Counted from the first letter of the stretch, positions 1 through 7,866 are shown. The stretch is 8,165 nucleotides of DNA from Clostridia bacterium (GCA_900767015.1 CAAFXQ010000082.1:1-8165), one strand, 5' to 3'. Made by a program: numbers and translations. The notes: generated by a model from the letters alone, not told the origin.

Positions 1-215
1 CAATAGCAAAGGGCCTCGTTGACGAGCCCGATAAGGTGACTGTTGAGGTTGACGACGTAAACGAAGAGGGTATTGTTGTTTACCATCTGCACGTTGCTCC
101 CGACGACATGGGCAGAGTAATCGGTAAGCAGGGCAGAATTGCCAAGGCCGTAAGAACCGTTATGCGTGCAACCGCTAACAGAAACAACACGAAGATCTCG
201 GTTGAGATCGACTGA
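1..215 (+). CDS. khpA: KH-domain RNA-binding protein KhpA (YlqC family), 3' end only
   Basis: The reading frame is open from the left edge (first whole codon at base 3) and ends at TGA 213-215, giving 70 visible residues. The family is about 75-80 residues long, so only a few N-terminal residues are missing. The single KH fold is recognisable from VAPDDMGRVIGKQGRIAKAVRT. The RNA-binding GxxG loop reads GKQG (bases 123-134), followed by the IAKAVRT helix and a closing KISVEID strand. KhpA is a small cytoplasmic RNA-binding protein which in several Firmicutes pairs with KhpB/EloR and influences cell division and envelope growth. In many Firmicutes it lies in rpsP-khpA-rimM-trmD. Here the next gene is a protease and no rimM is present, so khpA may be the last gene of its unit. 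Identification is confident; the start lies outside the window. Confidence 0.93.
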   Translation, partial: IAKGLVDEPDKVTVEVDDVNEEGIVVYHLHVAPDDMGRVIGKQGRIAKAVRTVMRATANRNNTKISVEID

Positions 216-304
216 TGAAAACGCAAAGAGGCGCTTTGTGCCGTACGTTGAAAGAAGGAGTTTTTTCACGGCGGCCGGGCGTCTTTTCTTTTTTATAAAA
301 GGTC

Positions 305-333
305 TTGTCAACCTTTCCCGGTTGTGTTATGAT
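305..333 (+). promoter_or_regulatory. Sigma-A type promoter with extended -10, upstream of the protease operon
   Basis: A -35 box TTGTCA (305-310, five of six consensus bases) is followed by a 17-base spacer and a -10 box TATGAT (328-333, five of six). TG lies one base upstream of the -10 (325-326), forming an extended -10 element. Transcription would start near 340, giving a leader of about 65-70 bases before the preferred protease start at 408. It is the only strong promoter-like sequence I see between khpA and the five downstream genes. No operator repeat or riboswitch fold stands out in the leader. Expression strength is inferred from match to consensus only. Confidence 0.75.
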
Positions 334-394
334 AATAAAATAAGAAAGATAGAGCATGGAGCATGAAGTGGCTTTCGTATGCTTTGTGTTCACA

Positions 395-402
395 GGGAGG
401 GG
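395..402 (+). promoter_or_regulatory. Ribosome binding site that fixes the protease start
   Basis: GGGAGGGG lies five bases before the ATG at 408. The in-frame ATG at 363 has no comparable purine-rich site, and starting there would put a mixed 15-residue extension in front of the hydrophobic signal sequence. This supports the start at 408. Confidence 0.8.
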
Positions 403-407
403 ATATA

Positions 408-3263
408 ATGAAATCGATACTTTCCTTTTTACTTTGTCTTTTGCTTGAACTGATGTCTCTTTTGGGACTCGGAGGGACAGGCACAAACAAACCGGAAACG
501 GATATAAACGAACCGGTTGACGTGATTGTCGAGCTTGAAACCGCAAGTGTTCTTGACAAGGTGAAAACTGTTTCTCAACGGGAAAAAATCGTAAAAAGCT
601 ATACGCAGACCGACGGATATCAGGAGCTTCTGTCTTCTCAGCAGGGACTGAAAAAGCTGATTTCAAAGCAGTTTCAATCGGCCGATTTCAGCCGGTCGTA
701 CAGCTACTGCTTTGTCCTCAACGGTTTTTCGCTTCAGATTCCGTATAAGTATCTCGACGAACTCGAAGCCCTTCCCGGCATTAAGAGCGTCCATATCAGC
801 GAGCAGTTTTCTCAGCCGCAGGTGACCGATGCCGAAGCGCTGGACGTAGGTCTCGAGGAAGCCGGGCTTTTCACCGGCGTAAACGAAGCACAGAAAGCGG
901 GCTATACCGGTAAGGGTACGGCTATCGCTGTTTTAGATGCAGGCTTTGAGCTGTCTCACGAAGCGTTTGATTTTGAAGTGCCCGACCCGAAGCTTTCAAA
1001 GTCGGATATCAATATCATCACGACCTTTAAGGCGCTGAATACCTTTGTGCCGATGTGGGGCGCCAACTATTATTCGCAGAAGATTCCGTATAAATGGGAC
1101 TACGCCGAAATCGATAAATCGGTCGGCAACGAAAACTCCGACCACGGCACGCACGTTGCCGGTATCATCGGCGGAAAAAGCGATGTGATGACGGGTGTTG
1201 CGCCCGACTGTCAGCTTCTTTTGATGAAGGTTTTCGGCGACGAAAAGAATTCGATGGCAAAGGAATATGTCTATCTTGCCGCACTTGACGATGCTGTGAA
1301 GCTCGGCGCTGATGCGGTCAATATGAGTCTCGGTTCTCCGAGCGGACAAAACCCGGACAATATCTTTACCGCCGATGTGATTAAACGGCTTGAAAAATGC
1401 GGAATTCCCGTTGTCTGCTCGGCCGGCAACGAAGCAAGTCTCGGCAAGAACGATGCGGTGCCGGGAAGCGAAACGTTAAATTCCGATTTGTTCGACTACG
1501 GAACGGTCAGTTCGCCGGCAAGCTATAAATGGTGTACGGCTGTTGCCGCCGCTAAGGTGAATCGGGGCATGGCCTACGGAAACGGCGCAATCAGCGTCAG
1601 CGGTCAGGGAAGCGCCGATATGGCAGAGTATTCCTCGTGGGGTGTGACGGCGGATTTACGGCTCAAGCCCGAAATCACAACCCCCGGAAGCGATATTTTA
1701 TCTTCGGTCAACGGAAACGGTTACCGGACGATGAGCGGCACTTCGATGGCTTCGCCTTATTATGCGGGCGCCGTTGCCGATCTTTTCGAATACCTCAGTC
1801 AAGCTAATCCGTCCTTAAGCGGAAAGGAAAGAGCCGAAACAGCGACGAATATTCTGATGAGTACCGCTGTCCCGTTCCGGGGCGTCGGCAAATCGACCTA
1901 TTATTCCCCGAGACGACAAGGCGCAGGCTTCCTGAGTCTTGAAAATGCCCTGAATACGAAAGCGTATCTCACCGCCGCCGACGGGTCATCAAGATCGAAA
2001 ATCGACCTCGGTCAGGACACGGACGGAACGCTCGAATTTACGTTTTGTGCTTATAGTTTTTCGTCCGAACCGCTTGCGTACAGCATCAGAACAGTCGTTC
2101 TGACCGACTCTTATACGAAACGGAACGGACAGTACATCAATACGCTGACAAGCCGTAAGCTTACGGAAAACAGCGGATATACGCTCGAATATACGAACGG
2201 CGTTGACGACGGAACGGTCACCATTCCTGCCAATTCAAAAATTGAAATCGGCGTAAAAGTCACGATTTCTCCCGCAGTTCGGGAAACGATGCAGTCAGTC
2301 TTCCAAAACGGATATTTCCTTGACGGTTTTGTTTTCCTCGAAAGCGAAAACAAGGACGTGCCGGCTCTTTCGATTCCGTATCTTGCCTTTGACGGAGACT
2401 GGAACAAGGCGATGCTGTTTGATTATACGATGTACGATGCTCAGCCGTCCTATCTCGGAAAAATGTGGGGTCTTATGGTGACCGACGGCGAAAGCTATTA
2501 TCCGCTCGGTGCGAACATATTTGAAAGCGGCAACGAATACGGAATCGACCGCAAGTACTGCGCCTATTCCGTAAATGCCTTAAAAAGCAAGCTGAAAAAC
2601 CCGACCGTTACGGTCAGCGTCGGACTGCTTCGAAACGGCGAAAGAATGGACTTCAATCTGTTCAGTCAGAGCGGTGCGTTCCGCTTCTGCGGCTCAACGC
2701 TTCTTGAGTATTGCCGCAAGACTTGCAACCCGGACAGAAGCAACATCGGGCTTCTTTGGGGCGGAGGCGGCGGTCTTATTGACGGCAAGGGCTACGTCTA
2801 TAAAGTGTCCACGAAGCCGGCAAACTATCCGGGCGGACGGACGACAATTGATTTCCCGTTTGTTGTGGACAATCAGGCGGCAACAGTGGAAGATATAAGC
2901 TACAAGACCGAAAACGGGAAACCGGTTTTAAGCGTTGTTCTTCATGACAACCGGTATATCATGGGCTTTCGTGTAAGCGATGAAAACGGCAGAAAACTGA
3001 AAGACGTTTCGCTCAAGGGTGTAGAGCCGGACGAAAACGGAAATTACAGCTACACGCTTGATATGAGCACGCTCGGCACTTACGCTTCAAAATGCGACAG
3101 TCTGAATCTTTATATCCTCGACTACGCTTATAACGAAACAACGGCTTCGGTTTCTCTTTCGGGAGAAAACAGCGAAAACGGTCTTACGGCGGAAACGGGC
3201 TTCGACTTTTCGGGCTACGCTTTTCAGCCGGCTTCGCCCGTCATTGAAACCTCAGGCAGATAA
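408..3263 (+). CDS. Secreted subtilisin-like serine protease (S8), lactocepin/C5a-peptidase-like
   Basis: A 951-residue exported endopeptidase. An in-frame ATG at 363 would add 15 residues, but 408 has the strong ribosome site and a proper signal sequence (MKS followed by a hydrophobic core to about residue 22). Residues ~37-135 resemble an I9 inhibitory propeptide. The catalytic domain spans ~165-510, with Asp177 (AVLDAGF), His246 (DHGTHVAG), oxyanion Asn341 (SAGNEA) and Ser446 (GTSMASP), all intact. DYGTVSSP and the PRRQGAGF block (501-508) are typical of the lactocepin/C5a-peptidase group. The group's usual PA insert is absent: only a short loop separates the oxyanion region from the serine. 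The C-terminal ~440 residues look beta-rich and fibronectin-III-like, with PYLAFDGDW near 658-665, WGGGGG at 784-789 and FVVDN ending at 822. I see no LPXTG motif, C-terminal membrane segment or lipobox, so release into the medium is likely. It is first in the inferred operon. The natural substrate is unknown. Confidence 0.93.
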   Translation: MKSILSFLLCLLLELMSLLGLGGTGTNKPETDINEPVDVIVELETASVLDKVKTVSQREKIVKSYTQTDGYQELLSSQQGLKKLISKQFQSADFSRSYSYCFVLNGFSLQIPYKYLDELEALPGIKSVHISEQFSQPQVTDAEALDVGLEEAGLFTGVNEAQKAGYTGKGTAIAVLDAGFELSHEAFDFEVPDPKLSKSDINIITTFKALNTFVPMWGANYYSQKIPYKWDYAEIDKSVGNENSDHGTHVAGIIGGKSDVMTGVAPDCQLLLMKVFGDEKNSMAKEYVYLAALDDAVKLGADAVNMSLGSPSGQNPDNIFTADVIKRLEKCGIPVVCSAGNEASLGKNDAVPGSETLNSDLFDYGTVSSPASYKWCTAVAAAKVNRGMAYGNGAISVSGQGSADMAEYSSWGVTADLRLKPEITTPGSDILSSVNGNGYRTMSGTSMASPYYAGAVADLFEYLSQANPSLSGKERAETATNILMSTAVPFRGVGKSTYYSPRRQGAGFLSLENALNTKAYLTAADGSSRSKIDLGQDTDGTLEFTFCAYSFSSEPLAYSIRTVVLTDSYTKRNGQYINTLTSRKLTENSGYTLEYTNGVDDGTVTIPANSKIEIGVKVTISPAVRETMQSVFQNGYFLDGFVFLESENKDVPALSIPYLAFDGDWNKAMLFDYTMYDAQPSYLGKMWGLMVTDGESYYPLGANIFESGNEYGIDRKYCAYSVNALKSKLKNPTVTVSVGLLRNGERMDFNLFSQSGAFRFCGSTLLEYCRKTCNPDRSNIGLLWGGGGGLIDGKGYVYKVSTKPANYPGGRTTIDFPFVVDNQAATVEDISYKTENGKPVLSVVLHDNRYIMGFRVSDENGRKLKDVSLKGVEPDENGNYSYTLDMSTLGTYASKCDSLNLYILDYAYNETTASVSLSGENSENGLTAETGFDFSGYAFQPASPVIETSGR

Positions 3264-3293
3264 TTTTGAAAAAAACAAAGGAAGTGGCAGGTA

Positions 3294-4694
3294 ATGCACA
3301 AAAGTGAACTGACAAAAAGGAAAAAGATCGGCTATTGCAGCGGAATTACCACCGAATCCCTGCTTTACAATATGTATTATACCTATTATCTTTTCTTCCT
3401 GACGGATATTGCGCATATGGCGCCCGGTCTTGCCGGTACAGTCAGCCTGATTTCCGTTATTTGGGACGCCGTGACCGACCCGATTATCGGACATTTTGCC
3501 GACAAAAAGGGAGCGGATAAACGCAAGTTTATGTTCCGGGCGGCTTTTCCGGTCGGCATCACCTTTGTTGCGGCTTTTCTGCCGCTTTCGACCGACAGCG
3601 ATATTGTAAAATTTATCTTCTATACTGCCATGACGATGCTTTTCTGGTTGGCTTACACGGTTTACACGATCCCGTACTATGCCGTTGTTGCGGAAATTAC
3701 GGAGGACTACGACGAAAGAACCGACATCAGAGGAACAAGCTCGCTTATCAACACCGCTTCGATTTTCTTCGGAAACGCACTTCCGACGATTCTTCCGGGT
3801 CTGTTTGTGTCGTTGGGTCTTTCGGTGGCTCTCGGCTGGACGATGACCGCCGCCGTGCTCGGTGCGGTTGCCGTTTTGTTCGCCGTGATTGCAACGAAGA
3901 GCCTGAAAGGCATCACGCTGAAAAAAGCCTGTGAAGAAAGCGGCGAAAAAGAAAAGGTCAGCCTCAGTCAGTATATTGAAATTTTGAAAATCAAGCCGTT
4001 TCGCTGGTTCGTGATGTTCGTTTTTTTCTTCCTGATTGCCACCTCGATGATTCAGGCGAACTTTGCCTATCTCGTTCAGGGCAGACTCGGCATGAGCGAG
4101 GACGATATGGTTATCGTCATTGTGACCCTTGTTGTCTCGATGGGCATCGTGATTCCGATTGTCGAAAAGGTCGCCAAAAAGACCGACCGGAGACTGACGA
4201 GTATCATTTTCGTCGGCATCATGCTTGTGGGCCTGATTATCATTAAGCTTATCGGGATCAACAACGTGCCGATGCTGATTGCGTCCGTTTTTGCCGTGGC
4301 GTTGGGACTCGGCTGTTTCTGGACGGTGTTCTACTCAATGGCGTACGACCTTGTCGAGGTGGACGAGTTTGTCAACGGAAAGAGACGTGAAAGCATGATT
4401 ACCGCTTTCCCGCAGTTCTTCCAGAAGTTCGGCGCCGCCATCGGTATGTGGATAGCCGGTCAGGTGCTTGACCGTTCGGGCTATATCGGCACGCTCGAAA
4501 CGCAGTCACAGCAGGCAAAGGACGCCATCGAAAACATTGCAACGGTCATTCCGTGTGCGTTTCTTGTGCTGTCGCTTGTCGGACTGCTTCTTTATCCGGT
4601 GACGAAAGAGCGCTTCACACTTTTAACCGAAAAGCTTGAGAAAAAGAGAAACGGCGAGGAAACCGACGCCAAGGGACTTGAAAAACTGATCTGA
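3294..4694 (+). CDS. GPH-family (MelB-like) cation:solute symporter, major facilitator superfamily
   Basis: A 466-residue membrane protein with about twelve hydrophobic segments. It matches the glycoside-pentoside-hexuronide:cation symporter family. The N-terminal part has the family pattern YYLFFLTD, then IWDAVTDP (Asp58 and Asp62, equivalent to the MelB cation-site Asp55 and Asp59), then GHFADKKG in the first cytoplasmic loop. TIPYYAVVAEIT with DERTDIRG (126-147) is the conserved helix IV region. The MelB sugar-site Asp124 aligns with Thr125 here, so the substrate probably differs from melibiose; the alignment is from memory. No glycosidase or sugar-catabolic gene lies beside it, which leaves the substrate open. 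It starts 30 bases after the protease stop, with AAGGAAG nine bases before the ATG. The C-terminal tail (~440-466) is charged and cytoplasmic. The family call is firm; the substrate cannot be named. Confidence 0.88.
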   Translation: MHKSELTKRKKIGYCSGITTESLLYNMYYTYYLFFLTDIAHMAPGLAGTVSLISVIWDAVTDPIIGHFADKKGADKRKFMFRAAFPVGITFVAAFLPLSTDSDIVKFIFYTAMTMLFWLAYTVYTIPYYAVVAEITEDYDERTDIRGTSSLINTASIFFGNALPTILPGLFVSLGLSVALGWTMTAAVLGAVAVLFAVIATKSLKGITLKKACEESGEKEKVSLSQYIEILKIKPFRWFVMFVFFFLIATSMIQANFAYLVQGRLGMSEDDMVIVIVTLVVSMGIVIPIVEKVAKKTDRRLTSIIFVGIMLVGLIIIKLIGINNVPMLIASVFAVALGLGCFWTVFYSMAYDLVEVDEFVNGKRRESMITAFPQFFQKFGAAIGMWIAGQVLDRSGYIGTLETQSQQAKDAIENIATVIPCAFLVLSLVGLLLYPVTKERFTLLTEKLEKKRNGEETDAKGLEKLI

Positions 4695-4713
4695 TAAATT
4701 CATAGGAGAAACT

Positions 4714-5406
4714 ATGCTGAAAGTAAATGATGTGACAAAAAAATACGGTAAATTCGTCGCCAACGACTCTGTCAGCTTTACGGTTGCCGACGGTGAAATC
4801 GCCGTTTTATTGGGACCGAACGGAGCCGGAAAGTCTACGATTATCAAATGTATCGCCGGGCTTTTGCGCTTTGACGGAGAAATTACCGTGGGCGGTTATA
4901 AGAATAAGTCGCTCGAAGCGAAACGACTTTTGGGTTACATTCCCGAAATGCCGGCGGTTTACGATATGCTGACCGTCGGGGAACATCTGGAATTTATCCT
5001 GAGAGCCTATAAAATGGACGACGACGGAACGGCGAACCGGCTTCTGGAGCGGTTCGAGCTGACGGACAAGAAAAATAAGCTCGGAAAAGAGCTCTCCAAA
5101 GGTATGCAGCAAAAGCTTTCGATTTGCTGTGCCCTCGTGCATAAGCCGAAAATCGTGATTTTTGACGAGCCGATGGTCGGTCTTGACCCCCACGCCATCA
5201 AACAGCTGAAAGAAATTTTCTTTGAGCTGAAAAGAGAGGGTGCAAGCGTTTTAATCAGTACGCATATGCTCGACAGCGTGGAGGACTTTTGGGACTGCGC
5301 CTATATCATGCAAAACGGCAGGCTTTGCGCCGAAAAACGGATTGACGAAAAGGACGGAAAGAGCCTTGAGGAGCTGTTTTTTGAGATAACGGAAGGCAGG
5401 ACATAA
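4714..5406 (+). CDS. ABC transporter ATP-binding protein (ABC-2/exporter type)
   Basis: A 230-residue cytoplasmic ATPase that would power the membrane protein encoded two bases downstream. It has Walker A GPNGAGKST (34-42), a Q-loop position reading YIPEMP (Glu78 instead of Gln), signature LSKGMQQK (127-134), Walker B IVIFDEP (Asp151, catalytic Glu152), D-loop GLDP (156-159) and switch His184 in STHML. All catalytic residues are present. LSKGM in place of LSGGQ and the changed Q-loop residue are seen in single-domain exporter ATPases of the EcsA/YtrB/bacitracin-exporter sort, so activity is expected. The short tail after ~205 is acidic. It begins 19 bases after the symporter stop, with AGGAG (4704-4708) five bases before the ATG. 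The exported substrate is not shown by the sequence. Confidence 0.93.
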   Translation: MLKVNDVTKKYGKFVANDSVSFTVADGEIAVLLGPNGAGKSTIIKCIAGLLRFDGEITVGGYKNKSLEAKRLLGYIPEMPAVYDMLTVGEHLEFILRAYKMDDDGTANRLLERFELTDKKNKLGKELSKGMQQKLSICCALVHKPKIVIFDEPMVGLDPHAIKQLKEIFFELKREGASVLISTHMLDSVEDFWDCAYIMQNGRLCAEKRIDEKDGKSLEELFFEITEGRT

Positions 5407-5408
5407 CA

Positions 5409-6953
5409 ATGAATGCTCTTTTGTTTCTTGCTGTCAAAAAAGCCAAAAACCGTCTGAAAGAAATGCTTCACCGTCCGTCCGAACTGATTATCGGAATCCT
5501 CTTTATTGCTTTGCTTGTGATGAATCTTCTGACAGCCGGGCAGGGCGGCATGGAATATGCAAGGCGTGACATCAACGAGTTTTATGCTATCGTCTTTGCT
5601 GTGTATGCGCTCGTGTTTTTGCTCAGTGCCAAAACGGGCTTCGTCAACGGTGCTTCGATGTTCTCCATGGCGGACGTGAATTTGCTTTTTACCGCTCCGT
5701 TCAAACAAAAACGGCTTTTGTCCTACGGCCTTGTCAGCCAGCTTGGGCGGTCGTTGGTGATCGGCTTGTTTCTTATCTATCAGTATCCGCTTTTAAACGA
5801 TACCTACGGAATTAAGTTTTGGCAGCTTTTGGTCTGCCTTGTCGGCTACGGAATCACGGTGTTTTTGTCGCAGATGCTTGCGATGCTGATTTATTCGGTC
5901 ACCGCCTCGGACGACCAAAAATGCCGCATCGGAAAAATCATTTTTTACGGTATCTCGGCGGTTTTTCTGGTTTATCTCGGTCTGACGGCGTACAATATGA
6001 AAGGCGAACTGTTGCCGAGTGTTGTTGCGGCTTCGGGAAAGTTTGTGATGAACTTCTTCCCCGTTGCGGGCTTTGTAAAGCTCTCGGTTGTCGGACTGAT
6101 TTCGGGAAATCTTCTGCACTTTGCCGTAGGGCTTTTGTGCATCGCCGCATTTATCGTGCTGTACTTTATCCTGGTGTCGGTTATCAACGCCGACTACTAT
6201 GAGGACGTTTTAAAGGCGACGGAGGTTTCGTTTTCCGCTATCACCGCCCGAAAAGAGGGCAAGGTCGCCGAAAACGCGCCGAGAAAGGTCAGAGTCGGAA
6301 AAATCGGCCTGCCGGGCGGTGAGGGAGCGTCGGCGATTGCCGCCAAGCACAAGGTCGAAAACCGCAGAAGCCGTGTTTTCCTGCTCGACATGACGAGCAT
6401 AATTATGGCGCTTGTTACAATCGGTTTCACGTTTATTATGAAAGAAAGCGTCGGCGGCTTTGCGTTCAGCGTGTATGTTTCGCTGTTCGTTGTCGTGACG
6501 GGACGGTGGGCGAAAGAGCTTTTGCTGCCGTATGTTTATCTGATTCCCGAAAAGCCGTTCAAAAAGCTTTTGTATATGCTTCGCGAGTCAATCGGGCCGT
6601 TTATCGCCGAAGCGGTGATTACATTTGTACCGTTCATCTTTATTGTCGGCTGCTCTCTTTCCGAGGTTTTGGGCATGATTGCGGCTAAGGTCAGCTTTTC
6701 GGTGCTGTTTGTCGGCGTGAATCTGATTTTACAGCGATTTTTCGGCAACGGCGGCAACAAGGCGCTTGTTATCATGCTGTACTTTCTGCTCGGACTGCTG
6801 TTTTCCGTGCCGTCGGCGGCGGTGCTGATTGTGCTGATGCCGTATGGCTTTCTCAGCTTCTTTGCGGCGGCGGGTGTGAACATGATTGTGTCTTTGCTTG
6901 TCCTGTTTTCAAGCCGGAATGTGCTTGAAGTCGCCGAATATAACAATAAATAA
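5409..6953 (+). CDS. ABC exporter membrane subunit (putative ABC_export family permease)
   Basis: A 514-residue multi-pass protein, partner of the preceding ATPase: its ATG lies two bases after that gene's stop, and its ribosome site (GGAAGGCAGG, 5391-5400) is inside the end of the ATPase gene. Hydrophobic segments lie near residues 25-43, 58-74, 106-128, 138-164, 175-195, 222-259, 325-344, 350-364, 394-416, 420-441 and 452-500. A basic hydrophilic loop (~262-322) splits the protein into two membrane halves. MADVNLLFTAPFKQKRLLSYG (from about 87) matches a hallmark of the Firmicutes 'putative ABC exporter' family, in which a DV-LF-(S/A)P motif precedes a basic patch. YLIPEKPFKKLLY (377-389) appears to be its counterpart in the second half. 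No peptidase or permease signature names the cargo. Peptide, lipid or drug export are all possible. The family call is from memory of motifs and is moderately sure. Confidence 0.82.
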   Translation: MNALLFLAVKKAKNRLKEMLHRPSELIIGILFIALLVMNLLTAGQGGMEYARRDINEFYAIVFAVYALVFLLSAKTGFVNGASMFSMADVNLLFTAPFKQKRLLSYGLVSQLGRSLVIGLFLIYQYPLLNDTYGIKFWQLLVCLVGYGITVFLSQMLAMLIYSVTASDDQKCRIGKIIFYGISAVFLVYLGLTAYNMKGELLPSVVAASGKFVMNFFPVAGFVKLSVVGLISGNLLHFAVGLLCIAAFIVLYFILVSVINADYYEDVLKATEVSFSAITARKEGKVAENAPRKVRVGKIGLPGGEGASAIAAKHKVENRRSRVFLLDMTSIIMALVTIGFTFIMKESVGGFAFSVYVSLFVVVTGRWAKELLLPYVYLIPEKPFKKLLYMLRESIGPFIAEAVITFVPFIFIVGCSLSEVLGMIAAKVSFSVLFVGVNLILQRFFGNGGNKALVIMLYFLLGLLFSVPSAAVLIVLMPYGFLSFFAAAGVNMIVSLLVLFSSRNVLEVAEYNNK

Positions 6954-6965
6954 AGGAGAAAAGCG

Positions 6966-7850
6966 ATGAAAGGAATTATACTTGCCGGAGGAAGCGGAAC
7001 ACGGCTTTATCCGATGACAATGGTGACATCAAAACAGCTTTTGCCGGTGTACGATAAGCCGATGATTTACTATCCGCTGTCAACGCTGATGATGGCGGGA
7101 ATCCGGGATATTCTGATTATCTCGACGCCTGTGGACTTGCCGAATTTTGAGCGGCTTTTCGGTGACGGAAGCCATTTCGGCGTGAATCTTTCCTACGCCG
7201 TTCAGCCATCGCCCGACGGATTGGCGCAGGCTTTCATCATCGGTGAGGAGTTCATCGGCGGCGAGCCGTGCGCAATGATTTTAGGCGACAATATCTTTTA
7301 CGGCAACGGCTTCGGGAAGCTCTTGAAAGTGGCGGCGGCAGACGCCGAAAAAGGCATGTCAACCGTTTTCGGCTACTTTGTCAACGACCCCGAACGCTTC
7401 GGTGTGGTCGAGTTTGACGAAAACGAAAACGTCATCTCGATTGAGGAAAAGCCGAAGAATCCGAAATCGAACTACTGTGTGACGGGACTTTATTTTTACG
7501 GAAATACGGTCGCCGAAAAGGCAAAAAAAGTCAAGCCCTCCGCAAGGGGAGAGCTTGAAATTACCGACCTGAACAACCTCTTTTTAAAAGAGGGAAGCCT
7601 CAAAGTTAAACTGCTCGGCAGGGGCTTTGCGTGGCTTGACACGGGCACGGTCGAAAGCTTAAGTCAGGCGAGTGAATTTGTCCGGATTACCGAAAGCCGA
7701 CAGTCCGTGATGATTGCCGCCCCCGAGGAGATTGCGTACAACAACGGCTGGATAGAAAAGGATGAACTTCTTTCTCAGGCACAGCGGTACGGAAAATCGC
7801 CCTACGGTGAGCATCTTAAAAAGGTTGCGGACGGAAAATACAAGTATTAA
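6966..7850 (+). CDS. rfbA: Glucose-1-phosphate thymidylyltransferase (RmlA/RfbA)
   Basis: A 294-residue cytoplasmic nucleotidyltransferase, full length for the family (about 290). It joins dTTP and glucose-1-phosphate to give dTDP-glucose and pyrophosphate, the first step toward dTDP-L-rhamnose and other dTDP-deoxysugars of surface polysaccharides. The nucleotide loop LAGGSGTRLYPMT spans 6-18 (Arg13), with Lys23 in SKQLLPVYDKP. Asp108 in LGDNIFYG and Asp225 in WLDTGT are the metal-binding aspartates, and EEKPKNPKS (160-168) carries the catalytic Lys162. GELEITDLN (195-203) completes the sugar site. The start follows the exporter stop by 12 bases, and its AAGGAG site (6953-6958) overlaps that stop codon, suggesting translational coupling. 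No rfbB, rfbC or rfbD is in the window, and the gene is last before a terminator, so its pathway partners must be encoded elsewhere. Confidence 0.96.
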   Translation: MKGIILAGGSGTRLYPMTMVTSKQLLPVYDKPMIYYPLSTLMMAGIRDILIISTPVDLPNFERLFGDGSHFGVNLSYAVQPSPDGLAQAFIIGEEFIGGEPCAMILGDNIFYGNGFGKLLKVAAADAEKGMSTVFGYFVNDPERFGVVEFDENENVISIEEKPKNPKSNYCVTGLYFYGNTVAEKAKKVKPSARGELEITDLNNLFLKEGSLKVKLLGRGFAWLDTGTVESLSQASEFVRITESRQSVMIAAPEEIAYNNGWIEKDELLSQAQRYGKSPYGEHLKKVADGKYKY

Positions 7851-7866
7851 AGCGATGAAAAAGATA

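Noticed and set aside
222..240. Hairpin CGCAAAG-AGGCG-CTTTGTG just after khpA as a terminator
   Set aside because: The 7-bp stem includes a wobble pair and has no T-run directly after it; the nearest T-runs (around 252-257 and 280-293) are too far away. khpA may end here, but the sequence does not show it convincingly.
166..366. Small plus-strand reading frame overlapping the end of khpA
   Set aside because: It begins inside khpA in another frame, has no ribosome site, and runs through the promoter of the next operon.
363..407. Upstream in-frame ATG as the protease start
   Set aside because: It lacks a good ribosome site and adds 15 residues ahead of a complete signal sequence; the ATG at 408 has GGGAGGGG at ideal spacing.
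408..470. Lipoprotein signal at Cys10 of the protease
   Set aside because: The residue before the cysteine is Leu rather than Gly, Ala or Ser, and the hydrophobic core continues past it, so no lipobox is formed.
5793..6187. Several minus-strand open frames inside the exporter permease gene
   Set aside because: They overlap one another and the well-supported permease frame, have no ribosome sites, and their products are low-quality, basic and motif-free.
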